Notes under the pieces: generated by a model
The model's input: only the letters and a program-made list of their open reading frames with translations
The model's database searches: none
What the model was told of the DNA's origin: nothing
Translations under genes and position numbers: made by a program
Assembly: GCF_014701095.1 (NCBI RefSeq)
Contig: NZ_AP023439.1
Location: 1,910,001 to 1,974,000, forward strand
Direction: 5' to 3'
DNA length: 64,000 nt
DNA from: Streptomyces tuirus
GTDB lineage: Bacteria > Actinomycetota > Actinomycetes > Streptomycetales > Streptomycetaceae
Shown: positions 42,097-51,062 of the stretch, piece by piece
Layout: every line of letters begins with the position of its first letter
Position numbering within the stretch: position 1 is the first letter of the stretch

Positions 42097-43503
42097 GTGC
42101 TTGAGCCCGCGTACCAGGCGGACGTGGTCGTCGTGGGGGCCGGGGTCGCCGGACTCTCGGCCGCGCACCGGCTGACCAGCGCAGGAGTGACGACCATGGT
42201 CCTGGAGGCCGCCCACGGGGTCGGCGGCCGGATGGCGACGGAGAAGGTCGACGGCTTCCGGCTCGACAGGATCGGCCAGTTGCTGTCCACGGCGTATCCC
42301 GAACTACGGCAGACACCCGGTCTCGACGGCCTGGTGCTGCGGCCCTTCGCACCCGGTGTCCTGCTGCACGGCGACGGGCGCCACCACCGCGCGGGCGTCC
42401 AGCCGGGCGCAGGGGGCGCACGGGGCGCACTGCACGCGGTACGCGCGCTGGCGAGTGCTCCGCGCCCGCCGTCCGCACCGAGGCCGCCGAGGAGGCCGGT
42501 GGCCGTGCCCGGCCGGCAGGTCTCCGTCCCCCGGAGCCGGTCGGGCGCCCCGCTCGGCACGGCCGTCGACCAGGCCCGGCTGGGCGCCGCCCTGACCCGG
42601 CTGGCGGGCACACCGGCCGAACGGCTGCTGGCCCGGCCGGAGTTGCCCGCCGGCCAGGCCCTGGCGGCCCGCGGGCTGCCCGCCCGTACGATCGACGGCT
42701 TCCTGCGCCCGCTCCTCGCCGCGCTGCTGTGCGACCCGGACCTGACGACGTCCAGCCGGTGCGCGGACCTCGCGCTGCGCGCCTTCGCACGGGGCCGGCT
42801 GTGTCTGCCGGAGGGCGGCGCGGAGGCCCTGCCAGAGCTGCTCGCACGCACCCTGCCGCCGGGCACCGTGCACACCGGCGTGCGCGTCACCTCCGTCTCG
42901 ACGACGTCGGTGACGACCGCCGAGCACGGTGAGATCCGCTGCCGGGCGGTCCTGGTGGCGACGGGTGCGCGCGCCGCCGCCGAGCTGCTGCCCGGGTTGC
43001 GGGTGCCGGAGTTCCATCCGGTGACGGTGGTGCACCACACGACGGACGAACCTCCGGCGACGGGGGCGTCGTTGCTGCTCGACGCGGATCTCGGCGGGCC
43101 GGTCGCGCACACGGCGGTTGTCAGTGATGTCGATCCGTCCCGGGCGCCGGCCGGGCGGGCGTTGGTCTCCTCCACGGTGCTGGGGCGGGCGCCGGGTGAT
43201 GTCGACACCGCGGTGCGGATGCATCTGGCGCGGTTGTACGGGGTGCCGACGGCCCGGTGGGAGACGCTGGCCGTGCACCGGACGGCGGAGGCGGTGCCGG
43301 CGATGCGGCCGCCGCATGATCTGCGGCGGCCGGTGCGGTTGATCGCCGGGCTGTATGTGTGCGGGGATCACCGCGACACCAGCACGGTGCAGGGGGCTCT
43401 GCACTCAGGGCATCGGGCTTCGGCGGCGATCCTGGCGGACCTGGGGGCGGGGCGGTCGATGCATGTCGCCGATCCGGTGCCGACGGTGCCTCGGGCTGCG
43501 TAG
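42097..43503 (+). CDS. NAD(P)/FAD-dependent amine-oxidase-like oxidoreductase
   Basis: A 468-residue flavoprotein starting at GTG 42097 after GAGGAGGGG. The N-terminal FAD motif VVVGAGVAGLSAAH is at 10-23, followed by GVGGRMATEKVDGFRLDRIG. The C-terminal FAD-binding region is LYVCGDHRDTSTVQGALHSG. It belongs to the protoporphyrinogen oxidase/phytoene desaturase-like superfamily. Between about residues 95 and 150 there is an Arg/Pro-rich, low-complexity stretch (PRPPSAPRPPRRPVAVPG) that looks inserted relative to the conserved fold. Substrate unknown. Confidence 0.87.
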   Translation: MLEPAYQADVVVVGAGVAGLSAAHRLTSAGVTTMVLEAAHGVGGRMATEKVDGFRLDRIGQLLSTAYPELRQTPGLDGLVLRPFAPGVLLHGDGRHHRAGVQPGAGGARGALHAVRALASAPRPPSAPRPPRRPVAVPGRQVSVPRSRSGAPLGTAVDQARLGAALTRLAGTPAERLLARPELPAGQALAARGLPARTIDGFLRPLLAALLCDPDLTTSSRCADLALRAFARGRLCLPEGGAEALPELLARTLPPGTVHTGVRVTSVSTTSVTTAEHGEIRCRAVLVATGARAAAELLPGLRVPEFHPVTVVHHTTDEPPATGASLLLDADLGGPVAHTAVVSDVDPSRAPAGRALVSSTVLGRAPGDVDTAVRMHLARLYGVPTARWETLAVHRTAEAVPAMRPPHDLRRPVRLIAGLYVCGDHRDTSTVQGALHSGHRASAAILADLGAGRSMHVADPVPTVPRAA

Positions 43504-43510
43504 GCGCATT

Positions 43511-43580
43511 GCCGGGTGCGGGTGTGTGGGGGCTGGTCGCGCGCACGCGGCGGAGCCGCACATCGACACAGCCCCTCGCC
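43511..43580 (+). repeat. Dispersed intergenic repeat, copy 8
   Basis: A GTGGGGGCTGGTCGCGCGC head and GCGGCGGAGCCGC core followed by ATCGACACAGCCCC match copies 3 and 4. It lies between the ends of two convergent genes. Confidence 0.6.
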
Positions 43581-43581
43581 G

Positions 43582-45060
43582 CTAAAGAAGGGCCGCCACC
43601 TTGTCGCGGTACGTCCGCACCGGCGCCGCGTCCTTGTACGGCTCCAGTCGTCGCTCGAAGTCCCGCACGTACTCCACCGCCCTTACCGACCGCATCTCCG
43701 CCGCCTGGCCCGCCGCCTCCGCTCCCAGTTGGCAGGCCTGGTCGAGTTCGCCCAGGCCCAGGCGGGCGGTGGCGAGGACGACGCGGCAGAAGAGGCGGCT
43801 GCGGGCGAAGGAGGGGGCGCGCAGCTGAAGTGAGCGTTCCGCGTGCTGGGCGGCGGCGCGGAACTGCTGCAGGTCGCGGTGGCAGTGGCCGAACTCGTCG
43901 GCGAGCTGGGCCTCGTCGAAGAACTTCGCCCAGTGCGGCACGTCGTCGCCGGGCCGGGCCGTCTCCAGGGCGCGTTCGGCGCGGACCAGAGCGGCGGTGC
44001 AGGCCCGGACCTCGCCGAGCACCCCGTGCCCGCGGGCCTCGGAGGCGTGCAGCAGGGCCTGGACGACGGGCGGCCCGGAGGTGCCGACGCCCTGCTGAGC
44101 CACGCGGGCGAGCTGGACGGCCTCCCGTCCGTGCCCGAGGTAGACGGCCTGGCGGCTCATGGTGACCAGCACATAGGCCCCGTACGTGCGGTCCCCGGCC
44201 GCCTGGGCGAGCCGCAGCGCCTGCACGAAGTAGCGCTGGGCGAGTCCGTGCGCGGCGATGTCGTACGACGTCCAGCCCGCGAGCCGGGTCAGGTCGGCGG
44301 CGGCCGCGAACAGCCGGCGGCCGGTCTGCTCGCCGTAGGTGCCGCGCAGCATGGGCTCGCACTCGTGCTCCAGGTAGCGCACGAGGGCCTGCCGGGCGTG
44401 GCCGCCGCCGTAGGCGTCGTCGAGGGTGCGGAACAGCTCGCCGACGGAGCGCAGGGCGGCGATGTCGCCGGCGGTGACCTTCTGGCCGGGTCCGCGTTCG
44501 GCCTGGCCGCGCTGGCGGGGCAGGGACGGCACGCCCGGCTCGGCCGTGGCCGTGGGACGCAGGGCGGGGCGGCCCTGGGCCGGGATGCGGGCGGGGGCCG
44601 GCTCGCCCCGGGCGACCTTCTCGTCGGCCCGGCCGATCAGCCAGTCCCGGCTGGGCACGACGAGCCCGGCCGGGGTGAAGGCGATCTTGCGGAGTTCGGC
44701 ATGGCTGCCTGAGTCCTTGCGCCAGAGCCCGCTGACGATGTCGACGGCCTCCTCGGGGGTGGCGGCGAACTCCAGCCCCGCGTAGACGGGTGCGCAGGCA
44801 TCCAGGCCGAGGTCCTGGGCGGTGAGACGGCGGCCCAGGCGCCGGGTGAAGACCTCGGCGATCAGGGCGGGCGTGGTGCCCCTGGGCTGCTGACCGCGCA
44901 GCCACCGGGTGACGGATGTCTTGTCGTATCTCAGGTCGAGCCCGTGTTCGAGACCGAGCTGGTCCACGCGACGGGCGAGTCCCGCGTTGGAGAACCCCGC
45001 TTCTGCGATGAGCGCGGCGAGCTGTCGGTTGGGGGTGCGCTGCGCGGGTCGTTCCGTCAT
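43582..45060 (-). CDS. HTH-TPR transcriptional regulator (NsdA-like)
   Basis: A 492-residue cytoplasmic protein starting at ATG 45060. Residues 10-75 form a phage-repressor-like helix-turn-helix region (NRQLAALIAEAGFSNAGLARRV, DKTSVTRWLRGQQPRG). A Pro/Arg-rich linker at about 140-185 follows, then repeated helical pairs resembling tetratricopeptide repeats (RYFVQALRLAQAAGDRTYG, AVQLARVAQQGVG, ARSRLFCRVVLATARLGLGELDQACQLGAEA). This layout is shared with Streptomyces regulators of sporulation and antibiotic production such as NsdA. It is divergent from lipB across 238 bases that hold an inverted repeat. Confidence 0.85.
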   Translation of the reverse strand: MTERPAQRTPNRQLAALIAEAGFSNAGLARRVDQLGLEHGLDLRYDKTSVTRWLRGQQPRGTTPALIAEVFTRRLGRRLTAQDLGLDACAPVYAGLEFAATPEEAVDIVSGLWRKDSGSHAELRKIAFTPAGLVVPSRDWLIGRADEKVARGEPAPARIPAQGRPALRPTATAEPGVPSLPRQRGQAERGPGQKVTAGDIAALRSVGELFRTLDDAYGGGHARQALVRYLEHECEPMLRGTYGEQTGRRLFAAAADLTRLAGWTSYDIAAHGLAQRYFVQALRLAQAAGDRTYGAYVLVTMSRQAVYLGHGREAVQLARVAQQGVGTSGPPVVQALLHASEARGHGVLGEVRACTAALVRAERALETARPGDDVPHWAKFFDEAQLADEFGHCHRDLQQFRAAAQHAERSLQLRAPSFARSRLFCRVVLATARLGLGELDQACQLGAEAAGQAAEMRSVRAVEYVRDFERRLEPYKDAAPVRTYRDKVAALL

Positions 45061-45167
45061 GGTGCGGTGCGGTCTCCTGCCTTCCGGTGTTGGTGATGTG
45101 CCGGATTGCGTGTGAGCAGGCCTTTTGGCTTGCTGGACGGCGCGAATGTAGCGGAGAGTAAGCAGCC

Positions 45168-45207
45168 CCTCACACATTTTCGCGGACATTCATCCGATCG
45201 TGTGAGG
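45168..45207. promoter_or_regulatory. Inverted repeat between the HTH-TPR regulator and lipB
   Basis: CCTCACAC (45168-45175) and GTGTGAGG (45200-45207) form perfect 8-bp arms with 24 bases between them, midway in the divergent promoter region. A TACAGT hexamer for lipB lies at 45242-45247. It could be a site for autoregulation by the neighbouring regulator. Confidence 0.4.
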
Positions 45208-45298
45208 ATTGGCCCCGGGAGTGACGGATCCGGGCCGGACGTACAGTGGCTTGGGCGCGTTACGTGCCTGACACACCCGTTCTAGGGAGGCGCTTGCC

Positions 45299-46099
45299 GT
45301 GAGTGAGTTGCGGTTCGTCCGCATGGGGTTCGGTGACGAGGCCGTCGAGTACCAGGAGGCGTGGGACGAGCAGCGCCGGGTGCACGCGGCGCGCTTCGCC
45401 GACGAGATCCCCGACACCGTGCTGCTCCTGGAGCACCCCCCGGTCTACACGGCCGGCCGGCGCACGGCGGACAACGAGCGCCCGCTCGACGGCACACCGG
45501 TCATCGACGTGGACCGCGGCGGCAAGATCACCTGGCACGGCCCCGGCCAGCTGGTGGGCTACCCCATCCAGAAGCTCCCGCGCCCGGTGGACGTCGTGGC
45601 GCACGTGCGCCGCCTCGAGGAGGCCCTGATCCGTGCCTGCGCGGAGTTCGGCCTGGAGACGAGCCGGGTCGAGGGCCGCAGCGGCGTGTGGATCCTGGGC
45701 GACCCGGTCGAGCAGCGCCCCGCACTCGGAGGACTGTCGCTGGACTTCGACCCCCGGCTGCACGACGAGGAGTTCGACCCGCGCATGAACGGCCCGGAGT
45801 ACGCGCCGTCCAACGCGGGGCAGCGCCGGGAGGACCGCAAGATCGCCGCGATCGGCATCCGCGTGGCCAAGGGCGTCACGATGCACGGCTTCGCGCTCAA
45901 CGTGAACCCCGACAACAAGTGGTTCGACCGGATCATCCCGTGCGGCATCCGGGACGCGGGCGTCGCCTCGCTGGCCGGCGAGCTCGGCCGGGACGTCACG
46001 ATCGGGGAGGTCCTGCCGGTCGTGGAGCGCCACCTGCGGGAGGTCCTGGAGAACGCGGACCTGAAGCCCCGGGAGATCGAGAAGACGCCGGCGGCATAA
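45299..46099 (+). CDS. lipB: Octanoyl-[ACP]:protein octanoyltransferase LipB
   Basis: LipB moves octanoate from acyl carrier protein to lysines of lipoyl domains, the first step of lipoate assembly. The 266-residue protein starts at GTG 45299 with GGGAGG nine bases upstream. The catalytic lysine is in [14 protein letters not shown], and the catalytic cysteine in [11 protein letters not shown]. Also seen are [13 protein letters not shown] and [17 protein letters not shown]. lipA follows 103 bases downstream on the same strand. Confidence 0.96.
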   Translation: MSELRFVRMGFGDEAVEYQEAWDEQRRVHAARFADEIPDTVLLLEHPPVYTAGRRTADNERPLDGTPVIDVDRGGKITWHGPGQLVGYPIQKLPRPVDVVAHVRRLEEALIRACAEFGLETSRVEGRSGVWILGDPVEQRPALGGLSLDFDPRLHDEEFDPRMNGPEYAPSNAGQRREDRKIAAIGIRVAKGVTMHGFALNVNPDNKWFDRIIPCGIRDAGVASLAGELGRDVTIGEVLPVVERHLREVLENADLKPREIEKTPAA

Positions 46100-46202
46100 A
46101 ACGGCCCGTGGCGGAGCTGGAGGGGTAGCCACCCGCACAGGCATTCAAATCAGCGGGCGTACCCTTGAGGACGCCGAAGAATCAATCGCTAGGGAGCCGG
46201 TC

Positions 46203-47192
46203 GTGTCCGCAGTCGCACCCGACGGACGCAAGATGCTGCGCCTGGAGGTCCGCAACAGCCAGACCCCCATCGAGCGCAAGCCCGAGTGGATCAAGACCCG
46301 GGCGAAAATGGGTCCCGAATACACCGCGATGCAGAAGCTCGTGAAGAGCGAGGGCCTGCACACGGTCTGCCAGGAAGCCGGCTGCCCCAACATCTACGAG
46401 TGCTGGGAGGACCGGGAGGCGACCTTCCTCATCGGTGGCGACCAGTGCACCCGGCGCTGCGACTTCTGCCAGATCGACACCGGCAAGCCCGAGGCGCTCG
46501 ACCGCGACGAGCCCCGCCGCGTCGGCGAGTCCGTGGTCACGATGGACCTGAACTACGCCACGATCACCGGCGTCGCCCGCGACGACCTGGAGGACGGCGG
46601 CGCCTGGCTGTACGCCGAGACCGTGCGCCAGATCCACCAGCAGACGGCGGGCCGCGAGGCCGGCCGCACCAAGGTCGAGCTGCTGGCCCCCGACTTCAAC
46701 GCGGTCCCCGAGCAGCTGGAGGAGGTCTTCTCCTCCCGGCCCGAGGTCTTCGCGCACAACGTCGAGACGGTCCCGCGGATCTTCAAGCGCATCCGCCCCG
46801 GCTTCCGCTACGAGCGCTCCCTGAAGGTGATCACCGAGGCCCGCGACTACGGCCTGGTCACCAAGTCGAACCTGATCCTCGGGATGGGCGAGACCCGCGA
46901 GGAGGTCAGCGAGGCGCTGAAGCAGCTGCACGACGCGGGCTGCGAGCTGGTCACCATCACGCAGTACCTGCGGCCCTCCGTGCGCCACCACCCGGTGGAG
47001 CGCTGGGTGAAGCCCCACGAGTTCGTGGAACTGAAGGACGAGGCCGAGCAGATCGGCTTCTCCGGCGTGATGTCCGGACCGCTGGTGCGCTCCTCGTACC
47101 GCGCCGGGCGGCTCTACCAGATGGCCATGGAGCAGCGCCACTCGGCCGCTCCGCGCCAGGGCGACGGCCACATCGCGGCGCAGGCCGTCTGA
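46203..47192 (+). CDS. lipA: Lipoyl synthase LipA
   Basis: LipA is a radical SAM enzyme that inserts two sulfur atoms into protein-bound octanoyl groups. The 329-residue protein has both [4Fe-4S] motifs: the auxiliary cluster Cys56, Cys61 and Cys67 ([14 protein letters not shown]) and the radical SAM CxxxCxxC at Cys82, Cys86 and Cys89 (CTRRCDFCQ). The GTG start at 46203 has TAGGGAG upstream. Downstream there is a 14-bp-stem hairpin. It completes the lipoyl group on SucB and the pyruvate dehydrogenase E2. Confidence 0.97.
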   Translation: MSAVAPDGRKMLRLEVRNSQTPIERKPEWIKTRAKMGPEYTAMQKLVKSEGLHTVCQEAGCPNIYECWEDREATFLIGGDQCTRRCDFCQIDTGKPEALDRDEPRRVGESVVTMDLNYATITGVARDDLEDGGAWLYAETVRQIHQQTAGREAGRTKVELLAPDFNAVPEQLEEVFSSRPEVFAHNVETVPRIFKRIRPGFRYERSLKVITEARDYGLVTKSNLILGMGETREEVSEALKQLHDAGCELVTITQYLRPSVRHHPVERWVKPHEFVELKDEAEQIGFSGVMSGPLVRSSYRAGRLYQMAMEQRHSAAPRQGDGHIAAQAV

Positions 47193-47278
47193 CGGACCGT
47201 CACCACCCTTGCCCCTGAAGGGCGAGGCCATCGCGTGAATTCGCACACAAGAAGCTACTCGTCGGTAGTGACCGATTT

Positions 47279-47329
47279 GACGCGGTCCTGACCGTCCTCG
47301 CAGATGAGGGCACATGTCAGGACCGCGTC
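47279..47329. terminator. Hairpin downstream of lipA
   Basis: A perfect 14-bp stem (47279-47292 with 47316-47329) encloses a 23-base loop that itself contains a short CCTC/GAGG stem. It could terminate lipA transcription, although the loop is longer than usual and no T-run follows. Confidence 0.5.
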
Positions 47330-47377
47330 GGCGTTCCACCACTCCCCGCCAGGGCTTCATGGGTGTTTGACCGGCCG

Positions 47378-47417
47378 GTCACGCCCTGGTAACACCAATC
47401 AGTGACGCTGAACTCAC
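47378..47417 (+). promoter_or_regulatory. GlnR/OmpR-type direct repeats before the 67-aa gene
   Basis: GTCAC-n6-GTAAC (47378-47393) is followed after eight bases by GTGAC-n6-CTCAC (47402-47417). The 11-base period matches GlnR boxes, as seen intact upstream of glnA, but the second half is weak. I recall, without certainty, that the S. coelicolor orthologue of the next gene is a GlnR target. Confidence 0.45.
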
Positions 47418-47454
47418 AGCACGTCAACCCATCACCCGAGGGGGGACCTCACCC

Positions 47455-47658
47455 ATGCAGGCCGCGCCGCCCGTCCGCGCCACCGCGATTCCGTCCTTCA
47501 CGACCGCACTGCGCGCCGTCGAGTCGCTGCTGATGAGCAGCGGTCAGCGCACCGCCCGCCGCAACGCCTGGACCTCCGTGCTGGAGGACCGCCGTCGCGC
47601 CAAGGACCGGGTCGAGACCCAGCGCGTCATCGAGCAGTCCCTGTCCGTCCGTCCCTGA
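47455..47658 (+). CDS. Small conserved protein (67 aa)
   Basis: A 67-residue basic, mostly helical protein with SFTTALRAVESLLMSSGQRTARRNAW and a C-terminal charged helix LEDRRRAKDRVETQRVIEQ. A strong GAGGGGGGACC ribosome site precedes the ATG. It lies in the lipA-glnA interval behind GlnR-like direct repeats, suggesting a link to nitrogen status. No known domain is recognised. Confidence 0.75.
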   Translation: MQAAPPVRATAIPSFTTALRAVESLLMSSGQRTARRNAWTSVLEDRRRAKDRVETQRVIEQSLSVRP

Positions 47659-47719
47659 CCCACGGCCCTCCCCCAGGGGCCCCGCGGACACTGCCGTCGT
47701 GTGCGCTCGTGGGGCCACG

Positions 47720-47725
47720 TAGACT
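47720..47725 (+). promoter_or_regulatory. -10 element, probable leaderless start of 47733
   Basis: TAGACT lies seven bases before the ATG at 47733, where no ribosome site is seen. Confidence 0.45.
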
Positions 47726-47732
47726 TCGTGGC

Positions 47733-48434
47733 ATGGCGAGGAAGGAACCTGCAGCGGACGCTGCGAACCCCGGGCGACTGAAGCAGATCGCTCTGACCTA
47801 CAAGATGACCCGCAAGGCCGACAAGAAGATCGGTCTTGTACTCGCGGCAGTCGGAATCGTCACCCTCGGTGTCTTCCTCGCGATCGGTTTCTTGATCGGT
47901 CACCCCATCTATCTCGGCATCCTGGGCCTCCTGCTCGCCTTCCTCGCGTCGGCGATCGTGTTCGGGCGCCGGGCCGAGCGGGCCGCCTTCGGGCAGATGG
48001 AGGGACAGCCCGGCGCCGCGGCGGCGGTGCTCGACAACATCGGCCGGGGCTGGACGACGACCCCCGCGGTGGCGATGAACCGCAACCAGGACGTGGTGCA
48101 CCGCGCGGTCGGCAAGGCCGGCATCGTGCTGGTCGCCGAGGGCAACCCGAACCGGGTGAAGACCCTGCTGGCCGCCGAGAAGCGCAAGATGAACCGCATC
48201 GTCGCGGACGTCCCGGTGCACGACCTGGTGGTGGGCACCGGCGAGGGCCAGGTCGAGCTGAAGAAGCTGCGGACGACCATGGTCAAGCTCCCGCGCGTGC
48301 TGACCGGCCCGCAGGTCACGGCCACCAACGACCGGCTGCGCGCCCTCGGCGACCTGATGAGCAACATGCCGCTGCCGAAGGGGCCGATGCCGAAGGGCAT
48401 GCGGCTGCCGAAGGGCGGGCCGAAGGCTCGCTGA
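47733..48434 (+). CDS. DUF4191 membrane protein
   Basis: A 233-residue protein with a basic N-terminus (MARKEPAADAANPGRLKQIALTYKMTRKADKK), two close membrane segments (about 37-58 and 63-82) and a cytoplasmic C-terminal domain with GWTTTPAVAMNRNQDVVHRAVGKAGIVLVAEG. The tail is Pro/Lys/Gly-rich. It matches actinobacterial family DUF4191, usually found beside the RDD gene and glnA as here. Function unknown; the conserved position suggests a membrane role linked to GSI. Confidence 0.9.
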   Translation: MARKEPAADAANPGRLKQIALTYKMTRKADKKIGLVLAAVGIVTLGVFLAIGFLIGHPIYLGILGLLLAFLASAIVFGRRAERAAFGQMEGQPGAAAAVLDNIGRGWTTTPAVAMNRNQDVVHRAVGKAGIVLVAEGNPNRVKTLLAAEKRKMNRIVADVPVHDLVVGTGEGQVELKKLRTTMVKLPRVLTGPQVTATNDRLRALGDLMSNMPLPKGPMPKGMRLPKGGPKAR

Positions 48435-48445
48435 CACCCGCACAC

Positions 48446-48495
48446 GACATGAACGAGGGGCGCCCGGTGTGATCCGGGCGCCCCTCGTTCATGTC
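48446..48495. terminator. Bidirectional terminator between DUF4191 and RDD genes
   Basis: A perfect 22-bp stem (48446-48467 with 48474-48495) encloses a 6-base loop between two convergent genes. It is among the longest hairpins in the window. Confidence 0.9.
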
Positions 48496-48513
48496 GGTCG
48501 TGCACGTGTCGCG

Positions 48514-48981
48514 TCAGATGCGGACCTCGACCGTGCCCGCGAGCCGGTCGTGCAGGCCGCGGCCGTCGCGGTCCCAGATCAGCGCGGGGATCGCGAGGAA
48601 GAGCAGGACCGTGCGCAGCGCGGCGCGCCACGGGCTGACCCGGCCGGTGTCCAGCGCGAGCACCCGCAGGCCGAACAGGCGCTTGCCCGGCGTGAAGCCG
48701 ACGGTGCCGACCGTGAGGACCATCAGCGCGAACATGATGAGCGGCGCCCAGATCTGCGCCGCCTCGTTGTAGCTCTGGGTGATGAGACCGTATGCGATCA
48801 GGAGACACAGGCCCCAGTCGACGGCGAGGGCGCCGATCCGGCGGCCCGGGCGGGCGATCGAGCCGGGTCCCTCCTCGGGCAGACCGAGCTGTTCGCCCCG
48901 GTATCCGAAGTCGACACCGGCCTCTTCCGCCGCCGCGCGGGGCCCGGAGAGCCACGATCCGAGTGCTTGCCTGTTGTCCAC
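48514..48981 (-). CDS. RDD-family membrane protein
   Basis: A 155-residue protein with an N-terminal cytoplasmic part (QALGSWLSGPRAAAEEAGVDFGYRGEQLGLP) and three hydrophobic segments containing the RDD signatures RRIGALAVDWGLCLLIAYGL, TVGFTPGKRLFGLRVL and IWDRDGRGLHDRLAGT. RDD proteins are membrane proteins, some implicated in ion transport. It is divergent from glnA and convergent with DUF4191. Unlike the RDD gene at 25.4 kb, this one is intact. Confidence 0.9.
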   Translation of the reverse strand: MDNRQALGSWLSGPRAAAEEAGVDFGYRGEQLGLPEEGPGSIARPGRRIGALAVDWGLCLLIAYGLITQSYNEAAQIWAPLIMFALMVLTVGTVGFTPGKRLFGLRVLALDTGRVSPWRAALRTVLLFLAIPALIWDRDGRGLHDRLAGTVEVRI

Positions 48982-49056
48982 CCGTCCACGGTACTGCGCC
49001 CGTGAACGACCAGGGCATGGCGGGGTGTGTCCGGGCTACGGTGGTGGGTGAGCCGG

Positions 49057-49094
49057 TTAACTTGTGCGAAACAAATGAGTCACGCCAGAGAAAT
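49057..49094 (+). promoter_or_regulatory. GlnR box of glnA
   Basis: The two a/b site pairs are clear: TTAAC-n6-GAAAC (49057-49072) and GTCAC-n6-GAAAT (49079-49094), separated by six bases. This matches the Streptomyces GlnR consensus gTnAc-n6-GaAAc repeated twice. A TAGGGT -10 hexamer lies just downstream at 49105-49110, so GlnR would bind around the -35 region. Confidence 0.85.
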
Positions 49095-49191
49095 CACCCG
49101 TCCCTAGGGTCTACGTCAGCGTGTGCCACCCGCACTGGCCGCACGAACGAACTACCACCCCGGCGGGACGGTCGGGAGTAGGAGGAGCTGG

Positions 49192-50601
49192 ATGTTCCAG
49201 AACGCCGACGAGGCCAAGAAGTTCATCGCGGACGAGGACGTCAAGTTCATCGACGTCCGCTTCTGCGACCTGCCGGGCGTGATGCAGCACTTCACGATCC
49301 CCGCATCGGCCTTCGACCCGGCCGAGGAGCTCGCCTTCGACGGCTCCTCGATCCGCGGCTTCCAGGCCATCCACGAGTCCGACATGGCCCTGCGCGCGGA
49401 CCTGTCGACCGCCCGGGTCGACCCGTTCCGCCGTGACAAGACGGTCAACATCAACTTCTTCATCCACGACCCGATCACGGGTGAGCAGTACTCCCGCGAC
49501 CCGCGCAACGTGGCGAAGAAGGCCGAGGCCTACCTCGCGTCGACCGGCATCGCCGACACGGCGTACTTCGGTCCCGAGGCCGAGTTCTACGTCTTCGACT
49601 CCGTCCGCTTCGCAACCAGCGCGAACGAGTCCTTCTACCACATCGACTCCGAGGCCGGCGCCTGGAACACCGGCGCCCTCGAGAACAACCGTGGTTACAA
49701 GGTCCGCTACAAGGGCGGCTACTTCCCGGTCCCGCCGGTCGACCACTTCGCCGACCTGCGTGCCCAGATCTCCCTGGAGCTGGACCGCGCCGGCCTGCAG
49801 GTCGAGCGCCAGCACCACGAGGTGGGCACCGCCGGCCAGGCCGAGATCAACTACAAGTTCAACACGCTGCTCGCCGCCGCCGACGACCTCCAGCTCTTCA
49901 AGTACATCGTGAAGAACGTGGCCTGGCAGAACGGCAAGACCGCGACCTTCATGCCGAAGCCGATCTTCGGTGACAACGGCTCGGGCATGCACGTCCACCA
50001 GTCGCTGTGGACCGGCGGCCAGCCGCTCTTCTACGACGAGGCCGGTTACGCGGGCCTGTCGGACACCGCCCGCTACTACATCGGCGGCATCCTCAAGCAC
50101 GCTCCGTCGCTGCTGGCGTTCACCAACCCGACGGTGAACTCGTACCACCGCCTGGTGCCGGGCTTCGAGGCCCCGGTGAACCTGGTGTACTCGCAGCGCA
50201 ACCGCTCCGCCGCGATGCGTATCCCGATCACGGGCTCCAACCCGAAGGCCAAGCGCGTCGAGTTCCGCGCGCCCGACGCCTCCGGCAACCCGTACCTGGC
50301 CTTCTCGGCGCTGCTGCTGGCAGGCCTGGACGGCATCAAGAACAAGATCGAGCCGGCCGAGCCGATCGACAAGGACCTGTACGAGCTCGCTCCCGAGGAG
50401 CACGCGAACGTCGCGCAGGTCCCGACCTCCCTCGGCGCGGTCCTGGACCGCCTGGAGGCCGACCACGAGTTCCTGCTCCAGGGTGACGTCTTCACCCCGG
50501 ACCTGATCGAGACGTGGATCGACTTCAAGCGCGCCAACGAGATCGCGCCGCTGCAGCTGCGTCCGCACCCGCACGAGTTCGAGCTGTACTTCGACGTGTG
50601 A
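49192..50601 (+). CDS. glnA: Glutamine synthetase type I (GSI)
   Basis: GSI makes glutamine from glutamate and ammonium with ATP. The 469-residue protein starts at ATG 49192, five bases after GGAGGAGC. It has [53 protein letters not shown] and NRSAAMRIP. The loop with the adenylylation tyrosine is present ([15 protein letters not shown]), so activity can be controlled by GlnE. It is monocistronic, with a GlnR box upstream and a strong terminator downstream. A second, eukaryotic-like synthetase (glnII) lies 9 kb away. Confidence 0.98.
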   Translation: MFQNADEAKKFIADEDVKFIDVRFCDLPGVMQHFTIPASAFDPAEELAFDGSSIRGFQAIHESDMALRADLSTARVDPFRRDKTVNINFFIHDPITGEQYSRDPRNVAKKAEAYLASTGIADTAYFGPEAEFYVFDSVRFATSANESFYHIDSEAGAWNTGALENNRGYKVRYKGGYFPVPPVDHFADLRAQISLELDRAGLQVERQHHEVGTAGQAEINYKFNTLLAAADDLQLFKYIVKNVAWQNGKTATFMPKPIFGDNGSGMHVHQSLWTGGQPLFYDEAGYAGLSDTARYYIGGILKHAPSLLAFTNPTVNSYHRLVPGFEAPVNLVYSQRNRSAAMRIPITGSNPKAKRVEFRAPDASGNPYLAFSALLLAGLDGIKNKIEPAEPIDKDLYELAPEEHANVAQVPTSLGAVLDRLEADHEFLLQGDVFTPDLIETWIDFKRANEIAPLQLRPHPHEFELYFDV

Positions 50602-50623
50602 TCGGCGCCTGACCGAGGCATCA

Positions 50624-50675
50624 CGCCCGCGCCCCCGCTGTCGCTTCCGACAGCGGGGGCGCGGGCGTTTGTTCT
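50624..50675 (+). terminator. Rho-independent terminator of glnA
   Basis: A perfect 20-bp stem (50624-50643 with 50648-50667) with a CTTC tetraloop is followed by TTTGTTCTATTCTT. It is a textbook intrinsic terminator. Confidence 0.93.
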
Positions 50676-50713
50676 ATTCTTGGGGGCAAGGACCACACGG
50701 GGGTGGAGCGGCA

Positions 50714-50980
50714 ATGGCCGGGCACGAACAGGACGACCAGGAGCGCGAGTTCGACCTCAGATGGGCGGACGGAGCCGAGCACAAGGAGCCCTCGGCCCGG
50801 GCCCGTATGCTCGCCGCGCGCTGGAAGCACGACCCGCCCGGGCCCGTGCCGTTCCGCGCCGACCCGGACCACGTGGGTTCCCGCCGCCGCTCCTCATGGA
50901 TCTCGACGGCCCTGGTGCTGGGCTGCGTGGCGGCGGTGATCGTGCTGCTGGGGTACGTGGACTTCAGGGCGCCGTACTAG
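50714..50980 (+). CDS. Small membrane protein (88 aa)
   Basis: An 88-residue protein starting at ATG 50714 with GGAG upstream. The first 60 residues are charged (AGHEQDDQEREFDLRWADGAEHKEP), and one C-terminal membrane segment (TALVLGCVAAVIVLLGYV) leaves only a few residues outside. It directly follows the glnA terminator; a TATTCT hexamer within the T-rich tail could be its own -10. Function unknown. Confidence 0.75.
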   Translation: MAGHEQDDQEREFDLRWADGAEHKEPSARARMLAARWKHDPPGPVPFRADPDHVGSRRRSSWISTALVLGCVAAVIVLLGYVDFRAPY

Positions 50981-51062
50981 GCAGCGGGCGACAAATCCGC
51001 GCGCGGTCGCCGTCCCTGCGTCGTACGATCCCCCGAAACAGCAGGTCGAACGGGGGACGGGT

